Made by a program: the position numbers and the translations under genes
Notes under the pieces: generated by a model
The model's database searches: none
The model's input: the letters and a program-made list of their open reading frames with translations, nothing else
What the model was told of the DNA's origin: nothing
Origin: an uncultured Bacteroides sp.
Lineage (GTDB): Bacteria; Bacteroidota; Bacteroidia; Bacteroidales; Bacteroidaceae
Reading direction: 5' to 3'
Length of the DNA: 57,920 bases
Assembly (NCBI GenBank): GCA_949292025.1
Contig: CASEYC010000110.1
Location: forward strand, 1-57,920
Part shown: one piece after another, positions 1 to 7,347 of the stretch
Layout: every line of letters begins with the position of its first letter
Numbering within the stretch: position 1 is the stretch's first letter

Positions 1-113
1 AATGGCTCGGACCAGCGGATTACATATCCGATGATACATTGATGTACGCTACAAACAGGGCGTTGGCAACCATTGGGGATGAACTTTGTATCAACTTTGC
101 TCATGTGGCTTAG
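1..113 (+). CDS. C-terminal fragment of an unidentified protein (gene enters from the left edge)
   Basis: An open frame runs from the window edge to a TAG at 111-113 and gives about 36 residues ending in DELCINFAHVA. I do not recognise the family. It stops only 15 bases before the HpaII-like endonuclease gene on the same strand, with no terminator hairpin between, so the two are probably one transcript. HpaII-type endonucleases usually sit beside a cytosine-5 methyltransferase, so this could be the methylase tail. The visible residues carry no methylase motif, so that is inference only. Confidence 0.5.
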   Translation, partial: WLGPADYISDDTLMYATNRALATIGDELCINFAHVA

Positions 114-128
114 TATAAATTAATTCTA

Positions 129-1235
129 ATGACTTACTTACCAACCCTTATGTCATTCCAAGCAACGAAACGAGAAATAGGAGAAATCTACACTTTCTTC
201 AGTCTTCTGGCCGAAGGACGGGTCGCATCCGGCACCCCCGATTTGTCCGCCGCCGCCCCTGCCTATAAACCGATAGCCCTGATAGAGCGCGAAGAGCACG
301 ACGGGACCCGCCGCTATTATGTGGAGAAGGACGATGTGCGCGTATCCGGTGCAAACGGGGAAGTGCATTTCCCCCGCACGGACTTTGCCGAGGCTGCCGG
401 ACTGCTGCTGGAACTCCTCAAACAACCCGGCGAGGAGGTGGAAGTGCCCGATGTCCTTGAGAATTTCTTGGATGCCGTCCGTATTTACGACCTGGAGGCC
501 AAGACCGGCGACCGTACCGACCTGCGCATCGCCTTCTGGCATCCCCAGGCGCCGCTGGCCGGCTATGTCGTCCGTTGCCGCCTTGCCCCGATGAACCCTT
601 TGCTGGACGGCGGGCGCACGGCCAACCTGAAGTTCGAGCAGACGGGCGTGAAGTTTGCCGTGCCTACGGTGAACAAAATCAACGCCTCGCCCGAAGGCCC
701 TGCCGAGGTGGCCGAGCGGATGCGGTTGATAGAGCGTCTGGGCGGCGTGCTGAAGTACAACGATGTGGCCGACCGCGTCTTCCGCTGCAACCTGCTGATG
801 ATAGACCTCCACTTCCCCCGCCTGCTGGCAGAGATGGTGCGCCTGATGCACCTGGAAGACATCACCCGGATATCCGAGCTGACCGTCCGGATGCGCGACA
901 TCAACCCCTTGAAGATCAAGGACGAACTTATCCGCAAGCATGGATTTTATGAGTACAAGGTGAAGCAATTCCTCCTGGCCCTGGCCTTGGGGATGCGTCC
1001 GGCCAAGATCTATACCGGCCAGGCTTCGGCCATAGACGGGATGCTCCTGACGGATGGCGAAGGCCGCGTCTACAGCTACGACCGCAGCGCGCCGGATGTG
1101 TTTGCCGAGTTCCTGTATCGACATACCCGCCTGGAGAAAGGCGCTTTGGAAAAAGACAAGTACGGATTCCTGGAGCGGGAGAACGGCGTCTGGTATTTCA
1201 AGCTGAATGCCAAAATCGGCTTTATGAAACGATAA
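129..1235 (+). CDS. HpaII-family type II restriction endonuclease
   Basis: The 368-residue product matches what I recall of the HpaII endonuclease family (RE_HpaII), which cuts unmethylated CCGG. Recognisable stretches are IALIEREEHDGTRRY near residue 50, IYDLEAKTGDRTD near 118, MNPLLDGGRTANLKFEQ near 155, GGVLKYNDVADRVFRCNLL near 205 and the C-terminal KYGFLERENGVWYFKLN. Length is close to the family norm (about 360). A second ATG at 150 (MSFQATKREIGEIY) fits the usual family N-terminus better than the one at 129, so the true protein may be seven residues shorter. It follows the edge gene by 15 bases and is followed after 9 bases by a nitroreductase. Active in the cytoplasm; a cognate methylase must exist and is not visible here. 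Confidence 0.85.
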   Translation: MTYLPTLMSFQATKREIGEIYTFFSLLAEGRVASGTPDLSAAAPAYKPIALIEREEHDGTRRYYVEKDDVRVSGANGEVHFPRTDFAEAAGLLLELLKQPGEEVEVPDVLENFLDAVRIYDLEAKTGDRTDLRIAFWHPQAPLAGYVVRCRLAPMNPLLDGGRTANLKFEQTGVKFAVPTVNKINASPEGPAEVAERMRLIERLGGVLKYNDVADRVFRCNLLMIDLHFPRLLAEMVRLMHLEDITRISELTVRMRDINPLKIKDELIRKHGFYEYKVKQFLLALALGMRPAKIYTGQASAIDGMLLTDGEGRVYSYDRSAPDVFAEFLYRHTRLEKGALEKDKYGFLERENGVWYFKLNAKIGFMKR

Positions 1236-1244
1236 CCTCAATAA

Positions 1245-1820
1245 ATGATAGCGACTATGAATACTGTATTAGAATACATCAAGGCCCGCCACAGCGTGCG
1301 GACCTACACCGGACAGCAAGTGAGCGAGGCAGACTTGGCCCTCATCCTCGAAGCCGCCACTTATGCGCCCAACGGGATGCACCTGGAGACGTGGCATTTC
1401 ACCGCCATCCAAAACGCGGAAGTATTGAACCGTCTGAACGAAGCCGTCAAAGGCGCCTTCGCCCAAAGTCCCGAACCCCGCTTGCAAGAACGCGGGCATA
1501 GCACGACCTATTGCTGCTACTACCATGCCCCGACGCTGGTGATTGTCTCCAACGAGCCTACGCAATGGTGGGCAGGGATGGATTGCGCCTGTGCTTTGGA
1601 GAACATCTTCCTGGCTTCCGCCTCGTTGGGCATCGGCTCCTGCTGGATTAACCAGATAGGCCAGACGTGCGACGACCCCGGTGTGCGTGCCCTGCTGACC
1701 GAGTTGGGCGTGCCTGCCGGTCATAAGGTCTATGGCTGTGCCGCCCTTGGCTATGAGCCTGCCGATGCCCCGGTGAAAGAAAAGAAAGTAAAAGAAGGGA
1801 CGATTACCCTCATTCGCTGA
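1245..1820 (+). CDS. nitroreductase family protein (FMN-dependent)
   Basis: A 191-residue nitroreductase-fold protein. It starts with the family hallmark ARHSVRTYTGQQVSEADL, which lines the FMN phosphate pocket, followed by EAATYAPNGMHLETWHF. The middle ALENIFLASASLGIGSCWI is the helix-loop that contacts flavin and substrate. The C-terminal YGCAALGYEPADAPVKEKK is also typical. Such enzymes reduce nitro, quinone or enone compounds using NAD(P)H; the physiological substrate cannot be read from sequence. An alternative start at 1257 (MNTVLEYI) is equally plausible and closer to family length. It lies 9 bases after the endonuclease gene and may simply be co-transcribed with it. Confidence 0.85.
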   Translation: MIATMNTVLEYIKARHSVRTYTGQQVSEADLALILEAATYAPNGMHLETWHFTAIQNAEVLNRLNEAVKGAFAQSPEPRLQERGHSTTYCCYYHAPTLVIVSNEPTQWWAGMDCACALENIFLASASLGIGSCWINQIGQTCDDPGVRALLTELGVPAGHKVYGCAALGYEPADAPVKEKKVKEGTITLIR

Positions 1821-1849
1821 GCGGGTATAGTCTGTCTGCGTCAAAAAAA

Positions 1850-1884
1850 GGCCGCCCTGCGTTTTCTCTTCTCGCAAGGCGGCC
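1850..1884 (-). terminator. intrinsic terminator of the DUF6266-like gene
   Basis: GGCCGCC (1850-1856) pairs with GGCGGCC (1878-1884). On the minus strand the stem is followed by seven T residues (plus-strand A run 1843-1849), so it ends the leftward transcript of the 1924-2850 gene. Confidence 0.8.
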
Positions 1885-1923
1885 AAATTTGTAAATCCGT
1901 GTCGGGGAAATGCCCCGTCAGCG

Positions 1924-2850
1924 TCAACCGAAGCTGCCGTCGTTGCCGCTGCCCGAACCGGACGAATCGTCTCCGCCGTCCTCGTTCCCGTCCACAATCA
2001 CGCCGCCCGATGTGCCGTCAGGACGGATGAAGATGTCCGTCGTGCCGCCGTAGGACTTGGTGGCCGCGGTCAGCATCTGCGCGGTGCCATACTCCTCCAG
2101 CAGGTCATTGTCCACGACGAGCCGTTGCGAGCTGACATGCGTCTTGCCGTTCACCGTGCGGCTGTGCACCCACGCTATGCCTGCACCCGTCAAGGCGGCA
2201 TCCGCGCCCAGCATCCCGCTGACGGTGCTGAAGCCCGAGGCAGGAGCCACGCTGCGCAGGGTGCTGGTGTCCGCCGGGTCCAGGTTCACCCGCGTGGCAG
2301 ACACGCTGATGTATGGATGCCCGTCCTGGCTGTCCTCTTCCTGCACGAGGCGGAAGAAGGCAATCTGGTCGCCGTAGCTGTAGGCGTAGTTGTTCTGCAC
2401 CACCGCCTGCGCGAACTCTGCCACCGTGGTGTCGTCGCCGATGGTGAGCTGCCCCAGCGCGATGTCGGTCGCCGGTGTCGCCCCGTTCACCTGGATGGAC
2501 GGCAGCGAGCCTTGCGAGATGACGTAGGGCGCCACGATGCCGGCACCCAGCCGGGCTGCACTCTTCTCCAAGTACACGGGCTCAGCGTGGAGGTTGGTGC
2601 CCATGAATCGGTTGTAGTCCGTCTGCCCGCCCTGCTTGGTCTCGAAGCAGTCCTTCATGTAGGGCTGCAGGGCACGATAGGCGGCCAAGACGTTGGGCCA
2701 CTTCATGCGTTGGGCCATTTGTAACTCCGTTCGCGGATTTCTCACTTTGCTGGGGACACCGCGAATCAACTGTTCCCCACTCCGGACGGTGTAGACCAAA
2801 TCGCCTACTTTGCCGGACACTTTGCGGATTATACCGCTACCTGTTGCCAT
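1924..2850 (-). CDS. DUF6266-like Bacteroidota protein of unknown function
   Basis: A 308-residue protein opening with GSGIIRKVSGKVGDLVYTV, then VRNPRTELQMAQRMKWPNVLAAYRALQPYM. This N-terminal Gly-Lys-Val-Gly pattern, followed by a Pro-Arg-Thr-x-x-Gln block, is what I associate with the DUF6266 group found only in Bacteroidota; I am moderately sure. There is no signal peptide or membrane segment. The last 25 residues are low-complexity Gly/Ser/Asp. It is monocistronic, with its own terminator downstream. DUF6266 proteins are often near mobile elements, and the replication module starts 560 bases to the right on the other strand, but a shared function is only a guess. Confidence 0.6.
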   Translation of the reverse strand: MATGSGIIRKVSGKVGDLVYTVRSGEQLIRGVPSKVRNPRTELQMAQRMKWPNVLAAYRALQPYMKDCFETKQGGQTDYNRFMGTNLHAEPVYLEKSAARLGAGIVAPYVISQGSLPSIQVNGATPATDIALGQLTIGDDTTVAEFAQAVVQNNYAYSYGDQIAFFRLVQEEDSQDGHPYISVSATRVNLDPADTSTLRSVAPASGFSTVSGMLGADAALTGAGIAWVHSRTVNGKTHVSSQRLVVDNDLLEEYGTAQMLTAATKSYGGTTDIFIRPDGTSGGVIVDGNEDGGDDSSGSGSGNDGSFG

Positions 2851-3030
2851 AAGCTAAGGTTTAAGTTAGACAATATATTATGGTTTCTCTCATCGGATGC
2901 TAACCTTCCTGTTGCATCACAATACAAATATACCCACTCTCTATCGCGCATGCAATAATTCTTGATGTTCGTCATTCATCAATTTCAACCCTTATTTAAT
3001 TTCCTTGTTTATCCTATGCGGGTCTCTTAT

Positions 3031-3098
3031 GTAAAGAGACATGAAAGAGACTTGAAAGAGAGGAGAAAGAGACCAAGAAGAGAGGTATAAGAGAAGGA
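3031..3098 (+). repeat. purine-rich GAAAGAGACTT-type repeat, copy 1
   Basis: Imperfect tandem of short purine units (GAAAGAGACTT, GAAAGAGAGG, AGAAAGAGACC). Bases 3043-3074 are identical over 32 bp to 22566-22597, and similarity continues on both sides. A looser relative lies at 40539-40571. Confidence 0.75.
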
Positions 3099-3306
3099 TG
3101 CAAGGAACTGGTCGTGATATTCTTGTGTATAGCAATGGCTCGTAGCCACAAAATTGTATTCTTGAAACATTTTAGAATGCAGTAATACAGTGTAGTACGG
3201 CTGTTCCCCCCTGTATGGTTTGCTATTTCTTTTCCAGTTGGGATTGGAATCTGTCTGCCCGTTTTGGGCAAATGTTAAAATATTGACTAAAACCGTATAT
3301 TGTTTT

Positions 3307-3334
3307 TTGGTCAGAATATGACCCCGTATATTTG
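3307..3334 (+). promoter_or_regulatory. promoter of the RepA-like gene
   Basis: -7 box TATATTTG at 3327-3334 with TTG at 3307-3309, 17 nt apart. It leaves an untranslated leader of roughly 75 nt before the ATG at 3415. Confidence 0.6.
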
Positions 3335-3414
3335 TATAGATTTTTATCTGACAACCATTTTGAGGAAATAAGAAATGAGAAAGGCGGACAAAATATAATT
3401 TCATCTTAATTAAT

Positions 3415-4470
3415 ATGAAAAGTATTGATGAAATAAGTTTTGAGCAGCTCGATAGAACTGCTCAAAAAATGGCGGAAGAAGCCATAATTGACGTACTTGT
3501 TGAACTATCAGTGCCTGACTTGAACGAGTACTGGCTGGATTTGGACAAGGAGAGCGAGCCGTTGGAGTTCTTGTTCACCGTGGGCGAGGGCAACCAACTG
3601 TTGGCACGCGGGAACGTGCAGACCATTACCGGGCGCGAGAAAACCGGCAAGTCCGCTTATGGTCTCTTGCTGATGGTGGCTCTGTTGGAGGGCGAGTACC
3701 TGGGTGTGAAGCCTGCGCGTCCGGATATGCGGGCGTTGTGGGTGGACACGGAGCAGGATGAGCGGACTTTGCGCGAGAAAGCATTGAAAGTGTGGGAGAT
3801 GGCTGGTGTCCCTCGTCAGGACGGCCGGGTCTACATCCTGACGCTGAAGAAAGCGGAAATTGCTAAACGTCTGAAGTTGATGCTGCTCGCCATAGAGGAG
3901 GTGAAGCCGGATTTTGTCTTCCTGGATGGTGTGGCAGACCTGTGCCTGAACTTCAATGACAACCAGGAATGTGCCGAGCTGGTGAACCGGCTGATTCAGT
4001 TGGCCGAGAAGTACAATTGTGCCATCCTGTGCGTCAATCATGTCACCCGAAACAGCGGAGAGTCGCGCGGACACTTGGGTGCCATCCTGCAGCAGAAGAG
4101 CTCGGAGGTGTACAAGATGGAAAGGTCGAAGCGTAGCCCGGAGGCCACGGTGGTGCAAGAGTCGTCACGATTTGCCGACGTGCCGGACATCCGTTTCCGC
4201 TTTGGCGAGGGCTTCTCCTTGCTGCCGCCAGACGAAGGTAAATCAATGGATGTGCAGCGTGGCATTTTTGAGAAGTTGTTTGAGTCAACGTCAACGTATT
4301 ACCATACGGCACTGTGCGAGGTCTATCAGAAGCAAACGGGGCTCGGAAAGGAAGCGGCCAAGAAGCATATTGCCATGGCTACCAAGGCAGGCATCCTTCA
4401 TAAGCAGAAAGAGGGAAAAAATACCAGGTATTCACTAATTCAAACGGAACACAATGACGACGAGATCTGA
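3415..4470 (+). CDS. RepA-like AAA_25 P-loop ATPase (replicative helicase type)
   Basis: A 351-residue RecA-fold ATPase of the RepA/AAA_25 group, used by plasmids and integrative elements to unwind or load at an origin. The P-loop is GREKTGKS at residues 73-80. Walker B is DFVFLDGV at about 162-169. An NHVTRNSGESRGHLG segment near 205-220 corresponds to the sensor/L2 region. The C-terminal 80 residues (YHTALCEVYQKQTGLGKEAAKKHIAMATKAGIL) form a winged-helix-like domain, as in element-borne RepA homologues. No membrane segment. A large palindrome and a rolling-circle-type initiator gene follow, which makes a replication role likely. It is preceded by its own promoter. The partner of the ATPase and any host element boundary are not visible. 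Confidence 0.8.
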   Translation: MKSIDEISFEQLDRTAQKMAEEAIIDVLVELSVPDLNEYWLDLDKESEPLEFLFTVGEGNQLLARGNVQTITGREKTGKSAYGLLLMVALLEGEYLGVKPARPDMRALWVDTEQDERTLREKALKVWEMAGVPRQDGRVYILTLKKAEIAKRLKLMLLAIEEVKPDFVFLDGVADLCLNFNDNQECAELVNRLIQLAEKYNCAILCVNHVTRNSGESRGHLGAILQQKSSEVYKMERSKRSPEATVVQESSRFADVPDIRFRFGEGFSLLPPDEGKSMDVQRGIFEKLFESTSTYYHTALCEVYQKQTGLGKEAAKKHIAMATKAGILHKQKEGKNTRYSLIQTEHNDDEI

Positions 4471-4497
4471 TGTATCATGGCGGTGTGCCGAGAAAGA

Positions 4498-4551
4498 TAG
4501 GTGTATGTGTGTACGCGCTTATATGTATAAGCGCGTACACACATACACCTA
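4498..4551. repeat. perfect palindrome with 26-bp arms, candidate replication origin hairpin
   Basis: Arms 4498-4523 and 4526-4551 are perfect reverse complements with only TG between them. The core contains GTGTACGCGCTTATA and its complement. No T-run follows on either strand, which argues against a plain terminator. It sits 28 bp after the ATPase gene and about 160 bp before the initiator gene, where a rolling-circle nick site or single-strand origin would be expected. Confidence 0.85.
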
Positions 4552-4570
4552 CTCTTGCACACGAGTACTG

Positions 4571-4620
4571 GGATTGGTGTAAAAGACGTAAATACACGCA
4601 AATACACCATACACCAATCC
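4571..4620. repeat. second inverted repeat with inner direct repeats
   Basis: GGATTGGTGT (4571-4580) is inverted as ACACCAATCC (4611-4620). Between them are two adjacent AAATACACSM direct repeats (4590-4599 and 4600-4609). These look like iterons or Rep-binding sites beside the large palindrome. Confidence 0.6.
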
Positions 4621-4713
4621 GCGTTTTTGCCAGCCACAATCCCCAAATTATCCTTATAATAACAAGGGGAGAGATGACAACAAAATCTGTGTATAACTCT
4701 AAAAATTCAACTT

Positions 4714-5688
4714 ATGTTTGATACCATTTCTTTTTATTCAAATCAATCCACAGAAGATTATTTTGAATGTGTGGGATCTTCAGAGAAATTCATGCAAGAT
4801 GCCCATTTAATCACATCAATAGGCACAGGGGAAATGCTATACTATGAATGCTATATAAGAAATTTTTATGTGAGAGTAGGTCGAAATTGGATATATCTAT
4901 CGGATAGTCTTCCTCGACTGCTTTATCCGGACAACACCCATGTATTGACATTGCAGGAGGTCAAGAAATCACTTGATGTCTTATCCGACTTCCTCCACAT
5001 AGACGTTGAAGAGCTCCCTGTAACACGCATAGACATAGCAGGCACTTTCTCAATGGATAAGCCTGTCGGTAAATATTTGGATTGTTTAGGCCACTTATCC
5101 CGATGGAAGCGCGTATTAACGACAGAAAATGAAACGCTTTATTACCGGCAAGGGAATAAGAAATATAGAAGGGAACTTTGCTTTTACGACAAGAATAAGC
5201 AATGGATGGAAGCTGAATCGTTGATGCCGACTGAAATCAGAGGGGCAAACCTGCTTCGCTATGAAGCTCGATGGTTGGGAAAACTACACAAGCGATTTAA
5301 CGTCCCGGAAGTCAAGGGGAAGCATTTGTATGACGAACAATTCTGTCAAATGCTCGTGCAGGAATGGGCAAATCTCTATTATTCCATTGAGAAGAAGACT
5401 GTAATTTCTGAAGATGAAGCATTGCAACAAGTGAAGACCGTTGATGATGCAATAACATACACGTTTGCCAAAGCACTACATTCTGCACCAGCAACCATAG
5501 TTGATGATGTTATACAAGCGCTGAAAGCAAACAACACTTTCAAGTATGCTCAAGATTATAGCAGGTATCGTAAAAACATCAAGCAGGTGACAAATGTTTC
5601 AGGCATGATGCACGAAGCTGAACCTGCCCAGGAACTTGATGAAAAAGTCAAGGCTGTTGTGGACGGCTTGACTCACAAACTGTCTTAG
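4714..5688 (+). CDS. phage/plasmid replication initiator, II/X (Phage_CRI) family
   Basis: A 324-residue Rep protein resembling gene II/X products of filamentous phages and their Bacteroidota relatives, which nick one strand to start rolling-circle replication. Typical features are MFDTISFY at the N-terminus, a beta-rich block YECYIRNFYVRVGRNWIYLSD, the PVTRIDIAGTF motif near residues 102-112, CFYDKNKQW near 165 and NLLRYEARWLGKL near 179-191. Tyrosines in the segment after 195 (LYDEQF, NLYYSIEKK) are candidates for the catalytic residue; I cannot say which. It begins just after the palindrome region and ends before a hairpin terminator. The gene is AT-richer than the surrounding core chromosome, as expected for imported DNA. 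No coat, assembly or integrase genes accompany it. Confidence 0.75.
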   Translation: MFDTISFYSNQSTEDYFECVGSSEKFMQDAHLITSIGTGEMLYYECYIRNFYVRVGRNWIYLSDSLPRLLYPDNTHVLTLQEVKKSLDVLSDFLHIDVEELPVTRIDIAGTFSMDKPVGKYLDCLGHLSRWKRVLTTENETLYYRQGNKKYRRELCFYDKNKQWMEAESLMPTEIRGANLLRYEARWLGKLHKRFNVPEVKGKHLYDEQFCQMLVQEWANLYYSIEKKTVISEDEALQQVKTVDDAITYTFAKALHSAPATIVDDVIQALKANNTFKYAQDYSRYRKNIKQVTNVSGMMHEAEPAQELDEKVKAVVDGLTHKLS

Positions 5689-5704
5689 GGATTGTCTTAT
5701 CAAT

Positions 5705-5747
5705 ACAAACAGGCCGAGCAAGGTTCACACCAGCTTGGCCTGTTTGT
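5705..5747 (+). terminator. hairpin after the replication initiator gene
   Basis: Arms 5705-5719 and 5733-5747 pair over 15 bp with one G-T wobble (ACAAACAGGCC inverted as GGCCTGTTTGT). There is only a weak T-rich tail. It begins 17 bases past the Rep stop codon. Confidence 0.65.
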
Positions 5748-5849
5748 TCCTTATTGGGGGACATACACAACGATGGAAATATTCCGCATTAGAATAATCC
5801 GTGCCTGAATACTCTCGGTATTTCCTGGGAAATCATTAACTTTGCATCG

Positions 5850-6305
5850 GTGAAATCAATAAAAGCAATTGCCGACCGCGAAACGCACGAGCAGTTCAGC
5901 GACAAAATGCGCTACATCTTTATCGAGCTTCCCCTGTTCACGAAAGAGGAAGATGAATGTGAGACCGATTTCGAACGTTGGATATATGTATTGAAGAATA
6001 TGGAAACATTGCAGAGATTGCCTTTCAAGGCGCGTAAAGCCGTATTTGAAAAGTTGGAGCAAATCGTGGACATTGCCGGCATGAGCAAGGAAGACCGCTT
6101 GAAGTATGACGAAAGCATCAAGGTCTACCGCGACCAGCTTGCCGTGATGGAATATGGACGGCTGCAAGGTGAAGCGAGAGGTGAAGCAAGAGGTGAAGCG
6201 AGAGGCAGGGCAAATGTGGCCCGCAGCATGAAGGCGGACGGAATGCCAGTAGAAACCATTGCGCGCTATACCGGCCTGACCCCCGAAGAAATCGAGCAGC
6301 TGTAA
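5850..6305 (+). pseudogene. 5'-truncated Rpn/PD-(D/E)XK nuclease-family transposase remnant
   Basis: The 151 residues correspond to the C-terminal half of the widespread Bacteroidota PD-(D/E)XK nuclease family transposase (Rpn-like). Full members run about 280-300 residues and carry the nuclease core in the missing N-terminal part. Recognisable are the region YIFIELPLFTKEEDECETDFERWIYVLKN, a degenerate tandem GEAR repeat (residues 107-118) and a closing helix-turn-helix-like block ADGMPVETIARYTGLTPEEIEQL. The only start is a GTG at 5850. There is no nuclease motif upstream, and the frame is blocked at 5790. The product would lack catalytic residues, so I treat it as a remnant. Loss of the 5' part next to the replication module suggests a rearrangement junction nearby. 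Confidence 0.7.
6168..6203 (+). repeat. 12-bp tandem repeat x3 inside the Rpn-like remnant
   Basis: GGTGAAGCGAGA is repeated three times (6168-6179, 6180-6191, 6192-6203; the middle copy has one change) and encodes GEAR-GEAR-GEAR. Such repeats are common in the linker of this family. Confidence 0.8.
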
Positions 6306-6346
6306 GACTCTGTTTTCGGAGGACAGGAAATATGCCTAAATAAATA

Positions 6347-6394
6347 ATCCCAACAGACCGGGCAGGATTCATTCCTGTTTTGGCCTGTTGGGAT
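6347..6394 (+). terminator. hairpin between convergent genes
   Basis: ATCCCAACAG (6347-6356) pairs with CTGTTGGGAT (6385-6394), with a smaller CAGGA/TCCTG hairpin inside and ATTTTGTTT after it. It lies between the rightward Rpn remnant and the leftward lipoprotein gene. Confidence 0.65.
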
Positions 6395-6419
6395 ATTTTG
6401 TTTACTTTCTGATGTAAGG

Positions 6420-7155
6420 TTATTCCCAGCGGTATTCATAGGAATAATGATCCCGGTCCGTCCGCTTGACGCCCGTCACGTAGTCGTCTGAGTCTAACGT
6501 ATATTCCCAGGTGACGGGATTGCTGTCGTGGTTGTACGTGGAGGTTTTCACTAGATTCTTGCACCACGTGCCAAGCAGTTGTGGGTGAGCCATAAGGAAG
6601 AAGTCCCCCCCACCAAGTGCGTTGATCAGCGGGTCGATGTCAATGGGCGACTTGTTTTCCCGGTCCGTGTAGTAGGTGTATTCCATGGTGCCCTCGTGTT
6701 CACTCTCGCACCGGACGATGTTTCCGTCTTCCCACACGAAGGTGTATTCGCCGCAGCTGATTAAGTGCCCTTCAGCATCATATTCGCACGGCTCGCCGTC
6801 CATACGGCGCAGCAGGTTGTCGAAGGTGTATTCGCACTCGGTGTATCCGTCGCCCCAGTAGGATGTGACGATGGTGTATTTGCCGCCGTCGCTTTCATAG
6901 CGGTTACATAAGGTCGTCCTCACGGCCAAAGCTGCTGTACGATGCGGACAGCCATCCGTCGCTGCCATAGTGCATGTCCACGATGTCATCGCTGTCACTC
7001 CCGCCTTCACGGAACCATACCAGTTGTTTGCCGGACGTGCCGGGCATGTTGCCGCCCTGTCCGCCTTCGTTATTGTCATCGTCGCTGCATGCAGCGAAAT
7101 TCATTCCCATTAGGATGGCCAGGAAGGCCATGGAGAGTTTTTGTAGATGTTTCAT
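6420..7155 (-). pseudogene. frameshifted DUF4595-like lipoprotein gene
   Basis: The first frame (7155-6904) gives a lipoprotein signal MKHLQKLSMAFLAILMGMNFAAC with lipobox Cys, an acidic-Gly linker, then GKQLVWFREGG up to SSFGREDDLM-stop. A second frame continues to 6420 with RYESDGGKYTIVTSYW, repeated tyrosine-rich beta strands (CEYTFDNLLRRM, CEYDAEGHLISC, GEYTFVWEDGNIVRCESE) and LINALGGGDFFLMAHPQLLGTW, typical of DUF4595 surface lipoproteins. The paralogue at 8866-9165 reads straight through the same point (DDIRYRYESD). Comparison shows one extra A on the coding strand at 6904-6905; removing it restores YRYESD and about 245 residues. It could be a true pseudogene, a phase-variable site or a sequencing error. 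Confidence 0.75.
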
Positions 7156-7227
7156 TGTTTGTTATAATTTTACATAAATAATTGTACAAAATCAAACGAC
7201 ACTATATATAGATTCGAATGCGAAACG

Positions 7228-7286
7228 TGTAGGGGCGATCCTTGCGGTCGTTCTGATTCAGGGCGGGGGCAAGCCCAGCCCCTACA
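7228..7286. repeat. REP-like palindromic unit
   Basis: TGTAGGGGC (7228-7236) is inverted as GCCCCTACA (7278-7286) around a GC-rich centre, within AT-rich DNA. It resembles the dispersed GTAGGGGC...GCCCCTAC palindromic repeats of many genomes. I see no second copy in this window. Confidence 0.55.
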
Positions 7287-7347
7287 ATGTTGGCATACTG
7301 TCCTATATGGTATAAACTAAATATGAGCACTTGCTTAGTTTCTTAGT

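Larger units (their letters stand above)
2851..3414. other. 564-bp intergenic region with purine-rich repeat and promoter
   Basis: AT-rich gap between the divergent DUF6266-like gene and the RepA-like ATPase. No convincing coding frame. It contains a purine-rich repeat around 3031-3098, related to one at 22.5 kb, and a Bacteroidota promoter at 3307-3334 for the rightward gene. The remaining sequence shows nothing I can assign. Confidence 0.7.

Noticed and set aside
3014-3404. Two overlapping minus-strand frames upstream of the RepA-like gene
   Set aside because: They run through the purine repeat and the promoter of the opposite strand, with biased composition and no domain.
4470-4721. 83-residue frame over the origin-like region
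   Set aside because: It reads straight through the perfect palindrome and is compositionally odd, overlapping the start of the initiator gene; not a supported gene.
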